Source: Lentisphaerales bacterium | GTDB taxonomy: Bacteria; Verrucomicrobiota; Lentisphaeria; Lentisphaerales; Lentisphaeraceae | Reading direction: 5' to 3' | Assembly (NCBI GenBank): GCA_022446985.1 | Contig: JAKVBD010000049.1 | Coordinates: 1 to 36,628 of the forward strand | Length of the DNA stretch: 36,628 nucleotides | Part shown: piece by piece, positions 1 to 7,650 of the stretch | Position numbering within the stretch: position 1 is the first letter of the stretch | Layout: each line of letters begins with the position of its first letter | Position numbers and translations under genes: made by a program | The notes under the pieces: generated by a model | The model's input: the letters and a program-made list of their open reading frames with translations, nothing else | What the model was told of the DNA's origin: nothing | Database searches by the model: none

Positions 1-585
1 GTTGCGCTTAGATTTAATACTCTCGAGATACATGCTGGCTACACTCTAAATTGAAATACAGAGCTCAATTAAGCATAAAAATGGCATAATTCAAGTTAAT
101 TTATGGATTTTAAACTACGATATTACTGGCTACATTTTCCCACTCATATCAACCGTAAGATCCTGACTCTCTTGTAGATGCGTCCAAAACTCAAAAGAAT
201 GTCCGGTTTAAGGTTATCGTCTTTTTTACAGCTCTTTTTGATGAATGCATCAAGATAAAACCTTTTGGCTTTGAGGACTCCTTTGATCTCTTTTTCTAGA
301 TTTTTAAAGGCTACTGGTCCAAAGTTTATTTGAATAAAGAGCATCCCTGCCATTTTACCGACGAAATTTACCAATTTTAAAAGCTCATCATGCGGGTTCG
401 TTCAAGAAACAATTTCATTGAGATTGTACATACAGATTACGACATTGCAGATAGCGTTATAGCTTGTATTGAAAGCTTCTGAACAGACTACGTTTATACC
501 TTGACCTTAATTAACTCTTCCTCATTGTTCTCTAAAGTTTTCTTTGCCATTTTATCCTGTAAAGTAAATGACAGAGAAATTAAAC
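1..585. other. Left-end stretch without a convincing gene
   Basis: This stretch before the 3' end of cca is AT-rich. The word CTGGCTACA occurs twice (near 35 and 126). The only open frame of note is the 76-codon one at 144-374 on the minus strand, listed separately. In the region 375-560 minus-strand reading frames are broken by stops, which suggests decayed coding sequence or plain intergenic DNA. No RNA gene or terminator could be recognised. Confidence 0.5.
144..374 (-). pseudogene. Short ORF of unknown origin, possibly a gene remnant
   Basis: A 76-codon frame encoding a basic, hydrophobic-start peptide (begins MVNFVGKMAGML, then a lysine-rich part, ends RVRILRLI). There is no clear ribosome binding site. 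Protein-like sequence seems to continue upstream of the start across stops and frame changes, so this may be the tail of a broken gene. The segment MLFIQINFGPVAFKNLEKE is faintly like the C-terminal part of GxxExxY family proteins, but the match is too weak to name it. It could also be noise. Confidence 0.2.
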
Positions 586-1770
586 TCAAGGTTTATACCG
601 GTTTACCAGATCCTCAATAATAACGATAACTTCTTGTTCACTTTTTCCAGATGCTTGAGCTTCGCCCGCAACATCGATCATGTCTTTGAAATGTGGTCCA
701 GGCTTCAAACCGGCTTTCTTGAGAAAATCACCATCTATATAGGGAGAGGAAATTGAGCCTTCTATCTGCTTAATATTATTTGCAATGAACTGTAGATTTC
801 TTTTTTCGTAATCTGTTGAGCGTCTGACTGATTCTATTCTTGTGCAAAAATCACTGAAATAGTTTCGCATATTCAGCATGAGGCGTCGACAATCTGCATG
901 GTTAAAGCGAGCTTTGTTTAAATCCTGAGCATGTTTCTCAAAAAGAACCAGCCCTTTACAGATTTGGTTGCTGAGCTTAAATTTTCTGGCGATAGAATTG
1001 ACATCGTCGGTATTTAACGGCAGAAGCAGTGCTGCAAAAAACTGCAGATCACTAAATTTTTCACTACAACTTATCTCATTTAGCCACGAATCGTAAGAGT
1101 CATCAGACAAGTTTTTGTATTCGGGAAGGACATGTTTTAAAAAACCAAGCTCTTTAGCACATTTAATAAACTGGTGACCATGCTTTTGAGCTTTTTTAAA
1201 TTCATCGGTGATACGCTCAATCGAGACATGTTTCATAATGTTTGATGCCAAGCTTGAAGCAGAATCTTTCAGGCCTGGAGCAAGTTTCAGGTCAAATCTT
1301 GCTTGAAAACGGGCTGCTCGGATTATCCTAAGGTAATCTTCGCTGAAACGTTCAGAAGCTTTACCGACAGTTCTCAAAATTCTACTTTTAAGGTCTTCTC
1401 TTCCTTTAAATGGATCAATTATTTCATCGCGTAACATGGCAATGGCATTGATAGTGAAATCGCGTCTTGAGAGATCTTCTTCAATGGTCTTGGAAAATTT
1501 GATGGTCGCATTTCTGCCATCATTGCTGATATCTTCACGGAAGGTTGTGTGCTCGTAAGGCTCGCCATTAATAATGGCAGTAACTGTACCGTGATCTATG
1601 CCAGTATCAGCAGTACGGATTTTGAGCTTTTTACAGAGTGCTTTGAATTGCGTTGGTTCCAGGTCAGATGCTATATCGACATCTTTGTCTTCAAAACCTA
1701 AAAGTTTATCACGGACGGAACCGCCAACGACATAGATGGGATAATCAAATATTTCACAGAAATTCAGCAT
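586..1770 (-). CDS. cca: CCA tRNA nucleotidyltransferase / poly(A) polymerase family
   Basis: Class II nucleotidyltransferase of 394 residues that adds or repairs the 3' CCA end of tRNAs in the cytoplasm using CTP and ATP. Visible motifs are GGSVRD (residues 16-21), the metal-binding D30-V-D32 pair, TTFRED just after, and RRDFTINAIAM from residue 102, which belongs to the nucleotide-recognition part. The segment LRIIRAARFQARFDL marks the neck domain. The length fits the short bacterial form without a C-terminal HD domain. From motifs alone, a poly(A) polymerase (pcnB) role cannot be fully excluded, but the basic C-terminal extension typical of PcnB is not seen. The ATG at 1770 sits directly behind a 13-bp inverted repeat (1779-1822), so termination of the upstream gene or translation of cca may depend on that hairpin. 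Confidence 0.93.
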   Translation of the reverse strand: MLNFCEIFDYPIYVVGGSVRDKLLGFEDKDVDIASDLEPTQFKALCKKLKIRTADTGIDHGTVTAIINGEPYEHTTFREDISNDGRNATIKFSKTIEEDLSRRDFTINAIAMLRDEIIDPFKGREDLKSRILRTVGKASERFSEDYLRIIRAARFQARFDLKLAPGLKDSASSLASNIMKHVSIERITDEFKKAQKHGHQFIKCAKELGFLKHVLPEYKNLSDDSYDSWLNEISCSEKFSDLQFFAALLLPLNTDDVNSIARKFKLSNQICKGLVLFEKHAQDLNKARFNHADCRRLMLNMRNYFSDFCTRIESVRRSTDYEKRNLQFIANNIKQIEGSISSPYIDGDFLKKAGLKPGPHFKDMIDVAGEAQASGKSEQEVIVIIEDLVNRYKP

Positions 1771-1778
1771 GTTTTCAA

Positions 1779-1822
1779 AAGACTCTTAATTTTTTATGAA
1801 CTGTAGCATAATTAAGAGTCTT
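1779..1822 (-). terminator. 13-bp perfect inverted repeat between DUF3568 gene and cca
   Basis: Arms 1779-1791 and 1810-1822 are perfectly complementary (AAGACTCTTAATT and its reverse complement) around an 18-base loop. Read on the minus strand the hairpin lies just behind the DUF3568 gene and is followed by a short T run, so it may be a weak terminator. It ends only 8 bases before the cca start codon and its distal arm contains AAGAG, the only ribosome-binding-like sequence there. It could therefore also control cca translation. Confidence 0.5.
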
Positions 1823-1843
1823 GAGAAACAAAGAATGTTAAGA

Positions 1844-2224
1844 TTAGAGGTTTTCTTTAACTCCTTCTAAAATGCGGTAGGACATAGCCTCGTCGCCAAA
1901 GTTGCCAACTTTAATAAAAATTTTAGTAGTCTTTTCAGTTAGCTTTTCGAGCTCGACAGAAATTTTTTGATCTTTTGCGTTGCGTGAGGTATGAGTTGCC
2001 TCTAGAGTAGTTTTGCTATGGCTCATCTTAACCAGTTCAAGATTCTTCAAAGCTTTTGCCACTGCAGCATCTACTTGATCAAGGTTGCCGTCGACAGTAG
2101 CTTCAAGTTTGCCAAGAACATAAGCTGTACCAGCAACAGCGCCGCCGGCAACAAGGACTAAAAAGCAACCTGCGTTTAAGAGAAGAGTCAGAGCAAGTAC
2201 AGTAGCTATAAAGATTTGTTTCAT
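1844..2224 (-). CDS. DUF3568 family lipoprotein
   Basis: A 126-residue predicted lipoprotein. Residues 1-19 form a signal peptide with lipobox LNAGC, giving Cys20 as the lipidated residue. A small-residue hydrophobic stretch (GGAVAGTAYVLGKLEAT) and a C-terminal alpha/beta part ending in VGNFGDEAMSYRILEGVKENL follow. This order matches DUF3568, a small family of unknown function found in many Gram-negative bacteria. The protein is expected on the periplasmic side of a membrane. The gene has its own upstream gap of 80 bases that includes a palindrome at 2259-2280. It lies in front of cca but nothing suggests a shared job. Confidence 0.85.
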   Translation of the reverse strand: MKQIFIATVLALTLLLNAGCFLVLVAGGAVAGTAYVLGKLEATVDGNLDQVDAAVAKALKNLELVKMSHSKTTLEATHTSRNAKDQKISVELEKLTEKTTKIFIKVGNFGDEAMSYRILEGVKENL

Positions 2225-2258
2225 TGAGTAAAACCTGAAATATTTAATTTAAATAATG

Positions 2259-2280
2259 CATAGTTTACCAGTGAACTATG
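2259..2280. promoter_or_regulatory. Palindrome upstream of the DUF3568 lipoprotein gene
   Basis: The sequence at 2259-2268 is mirrored by 2271-2280 (CATAGTTTAC against GTGAACTATG) with one mismatch and a two-base centre. It lies 35 bases upstream of the lipoprotein start and 24 bases behind the stop of the small ORF at 2305-2511. It could be an operator or a small terminator hairpin for the upstream transcript; no T run follows, which slightly favours an operator. Confidence 0.35.
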
Positions 2281-2304
2281 GTGTAATCAATATCTTCAAG
2301 AAAT

Positions 2305-2511
2305 TTAATAGTAGTGTCCCTCAGGGATTGAGTTTATTAAAAACTTCGAGAAATAGATTTCTTCAATGAAGTCAGCCTTATCTTTATTCATAGTTAATTC
2401 ATTTTTAAGATAAGCGGTAAGAATTCTTTTGAAGTTGACTTCCATAGTTTCTGGGAATGTGTCTTTTTCCATAACTTTTTGGTTGTATTTTAAAAGTTCT
2501 TCGATGAACAA
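2305..2511 (-). CDS. Small protein of unknown function
   Basis: A 68-codon frame with a charged, helix-prone product (MFIEELLKYNQ... to ...SIPEGHYY). I do not recognise it. The only usable start is TTG at 2511; upstream the same frame stays open for 18 more codons, back to a stop that overlaps the last codons of the lipoprotein gene at 2556-3344, but contains no ATG or GTG. It may be translated by coupling to that gene, may start at the TTG, or may be the tail of an older, longer gene. No membrane segment or metal-binding motif is visible. Confidence 0.4.
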   Translation of the reverse strand: MFIEELLKYNQKVMEKDTFPETMEVNFKRILTAYLKNELTMNKDKADFIEEIYFSKFLINSIPEGHYY

Positions 2512-2555
2512 AGACTGAATAACTTTTTCTCTATTTTCAAAGATGTAAGCGAACC

Positions 2556-3344
2556 CTACTTTTGATTGCTATGTTCTCTTATCAGGTTCAAGATTTTGGT
2601 GATGTTTTCTTTAGGATGTGGTTCATTCTCAAATGAGTCAAATTCGTTTTTTGTGGGATATTCCAGATTGAAGAGGGTATGTGTAATAGTCGCTTCATCA
2701 TAGCTGGCATAGCTAATTGAATGTGTGTATGTTTTGAAATCTTCATCATCATATATCGATAGAGTAAAGTTATCTTTATCTGTCTTAGATACAAAGAGGG
2801 CAAGTTTGAGAGTTGGACTACATTTTATATCGACTCTGTATTGATAATCACTTTCACTAAAATCCTCAAATATGAAAGAATTTATACCTGAAAGAGAATC
2901 TTCAAGACTTGGCTTTAAGGCCTTAGCGGCTCCAAATGAGTTAAGTTCCAGATTTACTGCGCCATCTCTTCTATTCTTTATTTTGTGCTTGAGCCAATTT
3001 AACTCTTCTCCTCTGTAAACACTTTTGGAACGAAGTAAATTTTCATCGATGATTTTTATCAGGAGTTGTTCTGTTTGGCTTTTAGCTTCGATTTTTTGGG
3101 GCTTGCCTGAATTTAAACTTGAATAAATATCTTGTGTACGTGACATGAGTCTTTTATGCCAGAGCAACATAGAAATATCCATTGTTTTTTCGGTACTAGT
3201 AAATCTGAAGGTGTATTTTCCATGGGTAGCTGATTTTCTATTTAGGCCTTGGTAGGTCCATTCTGAAGTTAAATGGTTAACTGTCTCTTTTTGTGAAGTG
3301 CATGCTGAAATAATTAAGAGAAGAAGTGGTATTACGCTTTTCAT
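2556..3344 (-). CDS. Predicted lipoprotein of unknown function
   Basis: A 262-residue protein with a short signal peptide and lipobox ISAC, so Cys15 is the probable lipid anchor. The mature part is hydrophilic with alternating beta-strand-like segments (for example GKYTFRFTSTEKTMDIS and YQYRVDIKCSPTLKLALF) and no transmembrane segment. I recognise no family. The start is ATG, with the usual MK-plus-hydrophobic beginning. It is followed directly by the small ORF at 2305-2511, with which it may form a transcription unit. The tail of the gene upstream of it (3527-6964) is separated by a terminator, so it is probably expressed independently. Confidence 0.75.
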   Translation of the reverse strand: MKSVIPLLLLIISACTSQKETVNHLTSEWTYQGLNRKSATHGKYTFRFTSTEKTMDISMLLWHKRLMSRTQDIYSSLNSGKPQKIEAKSQTEQLLIKIIDENLLRSKSVYRGEELNWLKHKIKNRRDGAVNLELNSFGAAKALKPSLEDSLSGINSFIFEDFSESDYQYRVDIKCSPTLKLALFVSKTDKDNFTLSIYDDEDFKTYTHSISYASYDEATITHTLFNLEYPTKNEFDSFENEPHPKENITKILNLIREHSNQK

Positions 3345-3455
3345 ATTTTATCTACATAGCCCTGAAGTCTCAATGAGGTAGTAAAGTATGTTTGATTATT
3401 GTATTTACAATTATTGATTGAGCTTAGTGATTTTTTTAAGGAATTTCGGGTGCAC

Positions 3456-3486
3456 AAAAAAGCGCCAATAGAAAGTCTATTGACGC
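3456..3486 (-). terminator. Rho-independent terminator of the PVC-type CxxCH gene
   Basis: Inverted repeat 3462-3472 with 3476-3486 (11-bp stem, one C-A mismatch, AAG loop), followed on the minus strand by six Ts (3456-3461). It stands about 40 bases behind the stop codon of the 1145-residue protein gene, exactly where its transcript should end. Confidence 0.85.
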
Positions 3487-3526
3487 CTTTTGAAGTTTTC
3501 AGTTTTTTGCCACTGACCACTAATTC

Positions 3527-6500
3527 TTAATGGTGACCTTTACCTTTCTTTTTCTTCTGAGCTTTTTTCAGAGTTGCCAAATAGGCCGTTAGGTCACGGA
3601 TTTCCATTGGCTTCAGAAGGAAATGCATGGGAGGCATACCAGAAATCGGTTTCGTTTTTGAGGCGATGTCCGTCTTCTTGTATTTGCTGATTTTGCCAGC
3701 TGGATCTTTAACGTGGATCTCAGTTTTAGTTTCTTTCATGAAAGTGCCACCGACACTTTTGCCATCTTTAAGACTCATGGTGATCATGCCAAAGCCTGGA
3801 GCGACAGCTGCGCCTGGATCAACAATTGATTCTAAAATGTAGCGACGGTCCCTGTCTTTTGCCAGAGTTGAAAGGTCAGGACCGACATCCGCGCCATAAC
3901 CATTGACCTTGTGACAACGGATACACTGGGCAGCACCGTGGTTCAGGAAGATATCTTTACCTTTGGCAACATCTCCACCGTTTAGAGCAGTGGCGAACTT
4001 AGCCATCATATCTGTCGGGTTGATAGAGCTTTCGTATTTTGCCAATTTAGCTTTTAGATCAGACTCCTGACGCATTCTTGTAGCTTCGATAACATCTAGA
4101 GCAATTGGAGAATCAGTCGCACCATTGATGATTTTGTCGAGCTCGGACATAAGTAGAGCTTTAACTCTGTCATCTGCTTGAGAAGCAAGAAGTTTAAAGG
4201 CATTTTGTTTATCCTTTACAGAGCCTTTTTGAGCCAGGTCGAGCGCTGCTGTTGTTGCAGCTGCTGGATTGAGCGTCATAAGAACTCCAAGAGCTTTGTC
4301 CTTGATTTCCTGATTTTTGTCTTTTAGAAGTTTAGTTGCTACGGCATCAAGACCTTTTTCATTTCTTTTAATCAGGCCATTGAAAGCTTCGGTACGAACT
4401 TCAGTTGCTGTATTTGCATCAAGAAGTTGCGCTGTAAGGATTTCTGAAGAAAGCTCATAGCCAAACTTACCAGCTACTCTTGTTGCTACAGCGAGAACTT
4501 TACCTTTAGCCGTTTTGAAAACACCAGCGGCATTTGCTTTGACGACTTCACTAATGTCATCGCGCTTGGCAGGCTGAGCTCTAAGAAGACCGGTAGTGTT
4601 ATCCATCTTGTGACTGTCATTCCAGTTTTCAATAGCAGCAAGAGCTTCGATGCGCTGACGCTCAGGAACAGAAGGATTCGCTGCATACTTAAGAAGGCGA
4701 GCTGCATCTGCTGCAGTCGCGCTATAGTAGTTGGCATTGATCAATCTGTGCTGCATGAGTTTGTCTATGTTACTTTTGATTTCAACATTGCCAGTTGCGT
4801 ACTTATCCAGAACTTTAGCGAGTGCAGAAGTTGCACCTTTGATCGGTAGGTCATTGATGGCACGGATGGCTTCGTAAGCGATGAATTGCTCTGTATCGTT
4901 TAGGAACTCCGCAATCTGTGCATCTTTAAATCTTCTAAGAGTAAGAAGGATACCGATACGCACTGCAGATGATTCATCTTTGATGTACTTGGTGTAAAGA
5001 GATTTATCTTTGACACCAGCAAGACCCATGATCATACCATGGCGCAGGAAGCGGTCTTTGTTTTCATTTCTTCTTAGAACTTCTACAAGAGCAGGATCAG
5101 CTTTGGAAGAAGCGATACGACCAAGACCGATACCTGCGTACATGGCAGTTCTTGCATGCTTGTCATTCAGAGCTTCGACAAGAACGCCTTCGGCAGCTTT
5201 AACTCTGTGATCACCAAGAACTCGAGCTGACTGAATTCTTACTTGATCATTGGCATCTTTAATAAGTGTCATGAGCGGGCTTAAATCAACAGATTTGTCA
5301 GTGTAAGCCATTTGGCCAAGGCCCCAAATACCGTGGATGCGAGTGAACGTATCAGCTGATTTATCCGTTGCAGCTTTGAGGAAAAGCTTTTTGCCTTCTG
5401 TACTGCGTTTAGCAATTTCAAACTGAGCTGCCTGGCGAATGCGCTGGTGATCTCGACTTAGAAGTTTATAGAGTTTTGCATTATCAAACTTAGAGTAGTC
5501 TGAAGTAAGTAACTTTTCATTTTCTTTAACTTCTGGAGTATTCAGAGCTTCAGGGATGAACATGGTGTAGATGTTACCAACATCCTGATTCAACCAACCG
5601 CTGTAGTTATAGTCAGAGATGTAAAGCTTGCCGTCTGGACCAAAGTCGATGTCGACACAGTTTGAACCTGAGAAAAACAATTCGTGATTAGCAGTTTTAA
5701 AACCAGCGCCGTGATCTTCAACGTCGAACATGGTTACGCTCGTTCTTGAAACGGAACCTTTGAAGTGAATGACGAAGAACTTGTCGTCGTATTTTTTGCC
5801 AAGGCTGTTTGATGGGTTGAAAACAAAACCGGAAGGTCCGCCATTTATCTGGCCGATACCAGGAAGGATAAATTCAGGCTGTCCTTCGAAAGGAACTTTC
5901 CACATTTCCTCAGTTTCCCAAGGGTTCATAAGTTTCTTTTCACCGGTCGTGATATTTGAACGGAACTTATAGTCGTTTGTAAAGGACATAATCGACTGAT
6001 GACCGGCATGCCAACCAGTGTCGCCACCTTCAACAAGGTAATTGATTCTTTCAAGGTCGGAACCATCACCATCATTATCGGCAGTGAAAAGGTTACCGTA
6101 GTCGTCAAAAGCTAGTTCCTGTGGGTTCCGTAGACGATCATAGAAAACTTCAAGGTCAGAGCCATCAGGGTTACAGCGGAAAGCGGCACCTTCGTTAGGG
6201 CCGTGAAATTTCTTACCTTCTTTAGTCGTGAAACTAAAACCACGATCGCCAATGGACCAGTAAAGTTTGCCATCCGGACCCCATACCAGGCCGTGCATGT
6301 CGTGACCTGAGAAACTCATACGAATACCGAAGCCGTCTTGAAGAGATTTGCGGCTTTCGGCAACTCCATCGCCATCTTTATCTTCAAGAACCCAAAGGTG
6401 AGGGATGTTTGTGTAGTAGACTTTGCCATCTCTTTCGATAACACCGATACCAGGACCATCGAGAGGGTCATTGAAGTCACCGGCATAAAGAGTTTCTTTA

Positions 6501-6964
6501 TCGGCACGGCCATTGCCATCGGTATCTTCCAAAATGCGGATTTCGTCAGCTTTTTGAGTGTACCAATCCATTGGATTTTTAAGCTTGTTCATTGGTGCTT
6601 TATCAAGGTGATTCTTGAACATCTTGACGCGGTCTTCGCTGTTTTGAATAGCGATGTCTTCATCGAGCATAAATTTACGTTGACGGATGTCATCTACACC
6701 AAAACGCCATCTGTGAATTTCTGTGACAAAAAGTCTACCCTGAGAATCGAAGTAAATAGCAGCCGGATTAGTCGTTTGAGATTCATCGGCCCAAAGTTCG
6801 ACTTTCATGCCTTCAGGAAGCTTAAAGTTTTTGATGCGGAGTTCGGCTTTTTTGTCGTATTCCGCGTGAGAAAGTTTTTTCTTTTCTGCCTGTGCAGAGA
6901 AATCCATAAACATAAAAACGATTAAGGCTACACACACATGCCTTAATTTTACACTTAGCACCAT
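3527..6964 (-). CDS. PVC-type membrane-bound dehydrogenase-like protein: beta-propeller, HEAT repeats, cytochrome c domain
   Basis: A 1145-residue exported protein of the PVC-specific class known as PVC-type heme-binding CxxCH proteins (older model names: Piru_Ver_Nterm putative membrane-bound dehydrogenase and CxxCH_TIGR02603). A signal peptide ends in SAQA near residue 26. Residues about 40-470 form a glucose/sorbosone dehydrogenase-like propeller (GPDGKLYWSIGDRG, LRNPQELAFDDYGNLFTADND). Residues about 490-960 are HEAT-like helical repeats. Residues about 985-1135 are a c-type cytochrome with CIRCH at 1014-1018 and a late MPPMHFLLKP segment that can supply the axial Met. The tail is rich in Lys and His. 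Periplasmic electron transfer is inferred; the substrate is unknown, though such proteins are numerous in polysaccharide-degrading PVC bacteria. The ATG is preceded by GGAG at a good distance and the gene ends in its own terminator. Confidence 0.9.
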   Translation of the reverse strand: MVLSVKLRHVCVALIVFMFMDFSAQAEKKKLSHAEYDKKAELRIKNFKLPEGMKVELWADESQTTNPAAIYFDSQGRLFVTEIHRWRFGVDDIRQRKFMLDEDIAIQNSEDRVKMFKNHLDKAPMNKLKNPMDWYTQKADEIRILEDTDGNGRADKETLYAGDFNDPLDGPGIGVIERDGKVYYTNIPHLWVLEDKDGDGVAESRKSLQDGFGIRMSFSGHDMHGLVWGPDGKLYWSIGDRGFSFTTKEGKKFHGPNEGAAFRCNPDGSDLEVFYDRLRNPQELAFDDYGNLFTADNDGDGSDLERINYLVEGGDTGWHAGHQSIMSFTNDYKFRSNITTGEKKLMNPWETEEMWKVPFEGQPEFILPGIGQINGGPSGFVFNPSNSLGKKYDDKFFVIHFKGSVSRTSVTMFDVEDHGAGFKTANHELFFSGSNCVDIDFGPDGKLYISDYNYSGWLNQDVGNIYTMFIPEALNTPEVKENEKLLTSDYSKFDNAKLYKLLSRDHQRIRQAAQFEIAKRSTEGKKLFLKAATDKSADTFTRIHGIWGLGQMAYTDKSVDLSPLMTLIKDANDQVRIQSARVLGDHRVKAAEGVLVEALNDKHARTAMYAGIGLGRIASSKADPALVEVLRRNENKDRFLRHGMIMGLAGVKDKSLYTKYIKDESSAVRIGILLTLRRFKDAQIAEFLNDTEQFIAYEAIRAINDLPIKGATSALAKVLDKYATGNVEIKSNIDKLMQHRLINANYYSATAADAARLLKYAANPSVPERQRIEALAAIENWNDSHKMDNTTGLLRAQPAKRDDISEVVKANAAGVFKTAKGKVLAVATRVAGKFGYELSSEILTAQLLDANTATEVRTEAFNGLIKRNEKGLDAVATKLLKDKNQEIKDKALGVLMTLNPAAATTAALDLAQKGSVKDKQNAFKLLASQADDRVKALLMSELDKIINGATDSPIALDVIEATRMRQESDLKAKLAKYESSINPTDMMAKFATALNGGDVAKGKDIFLNHGAAQCIRCHKVNGYGADVGPDLSTLAKDRDRRYILESIVDPGAAVAPGFGMITMSLKDGKSVGGTFMKETKTEIHVKDPAGKISKYKKTDIASKTKPISGMPPMHFLLKPMEIRDLTAYLATLKKAQKKKKGKGHH

Positions 6965-7271
6965 TAAATAATCTCCGTTAGTAAATAGTGAACACCAATA
7001 CTGTTTAATATTACGATAAGTGACAGCAAAAGAGTTATCAAACTTATGAAGGTTTTCGGGTATTGATATATTTTTTTCTTACTCTTCAGTTATATAGCCT
7101 AAGACTACTAAAAAATTACACTTAATACGATTTTGAATAAACTTTATGGACAATTTCCCACGCAATCTCTACAGAATTAAAGTGTGCAATCTGGATGGTA
7201 TTACCAATTTTGATAAACGACGTGGATTGAGGAATATTGACAAAATAAGTCGGAAAGTGGGGGGAGAGAGG
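6965..7271. other. Intergenic upstream region of the CxxCH protein gene
   Basis: AT-rich stretch between the CxxCH gene start and the small-protein terminator. On the minus strand it should hold the promoter of the CxxCH gene: TTGATA occurs about 70 bases before the start, but no well-spaced matching -10 could be fixed. The GGAG ribosome binding site lies right before the ATG at 6964. No gene is supported here; the plus-strand open frame from 7146 runs antisense into the next gene. Confidence 0.5.
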
Positions 7272-7298
7272 AAAATGGGGCTCAGACTTGCTGAGCCC
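7272..7298 (-). terminator. Terminator behind the small secreted protein gene
   Basis: Perfect 8-bp stem GGGCTCAG / CTGAGCCC (7278-7285 and 7291-7298) with a 5-base loop, followed after two bases on the minus strand by TTTT (7272-7275). It lies 15 bases behind the stop codon at 7313. Confidence 0.8.
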
Positions 7299-7312
7299 GA
7301 AATGAGAAAAGC

Positions 7313-7543
7313 TTACTTCTTTTTGTTAGCTTTCCAGATAGCTTGCTTCTGCTTCTTACCTTCTTCGTCAGAAAGTTCACCAGCTTTGATCTTTTTGTTG
7401 ATCGCCACGATCTGATCTTTAGCTTCTTTTGGAAGAGCTTTCCAAGCAGCACTTGGCTCTTTTTTTGCTTTTTTCTCTTCAGCGAAAGAGCTAGATGTAA
7501 ATACGAAACCTAGAGCCATAAGGGCAAATATTGCTTTTTTCAT
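7313..7543 (-). CDS. Small secreted charged protein, SHOCT-like tail
   Basis: A 76-residue protein starting MKKAIFALMALGFVFTSSSFA, a clear signal peptide with cleavage after SFA. The mature part of about 55 residues is lysine-rich, with WKALPKEAKDQI and a segment KKIKAGELSDEEGKKQKQAI that resembles the short SHOCT helix pair (Lys-rich, G-x-L/I-S-D/T-E-E). The ATG at 7543 is preferred over an in-frame start 10 codons earlier because GGAG precedes it by 8 bases and the signal peptide then begins normally. It has its own terminator, so it is a monocistronic gene, perhaps well expressed. The function is unknown; periplasmic localisation is inferred. Confidence 0.75.
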   Translation of the reverse strand: MKKAIFALMALGFVFTSSSFAEEKKAKKEPSAAWKALPKEAKDQIVAINKKIKAGELSDEEGKKQKQAIWKANKKK

Positions 7544-7650
7544 TACTAATCTCCATGTAAATATTCTTCGCAATAGGCTCTTGGTTACGACTGACTGAAG
7601 ATATATGTGACAATCTATTAAATAAAAAGTTAGTAGGTAGTCAAAAGTGT

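Noticed and set aside
568..756. Plus-strand ORF at the 3' end of cca
   Set aside because: It is antisense to conserved cca codons, has no ribosome binding site and no family features.
6338..6925. 195-codon plus-strand ORF
   Set aside because: It lies wholly antisense to the signal peptide and propeller part of the CxxCH protein, whose motifs are clear.
7146..7415. 89-codon plus-strand ORF
   Set aside because: It runs through a terminator hairpin and antisense into the small secreted protein gene, which has a signal peptide and good ribosome binding site.
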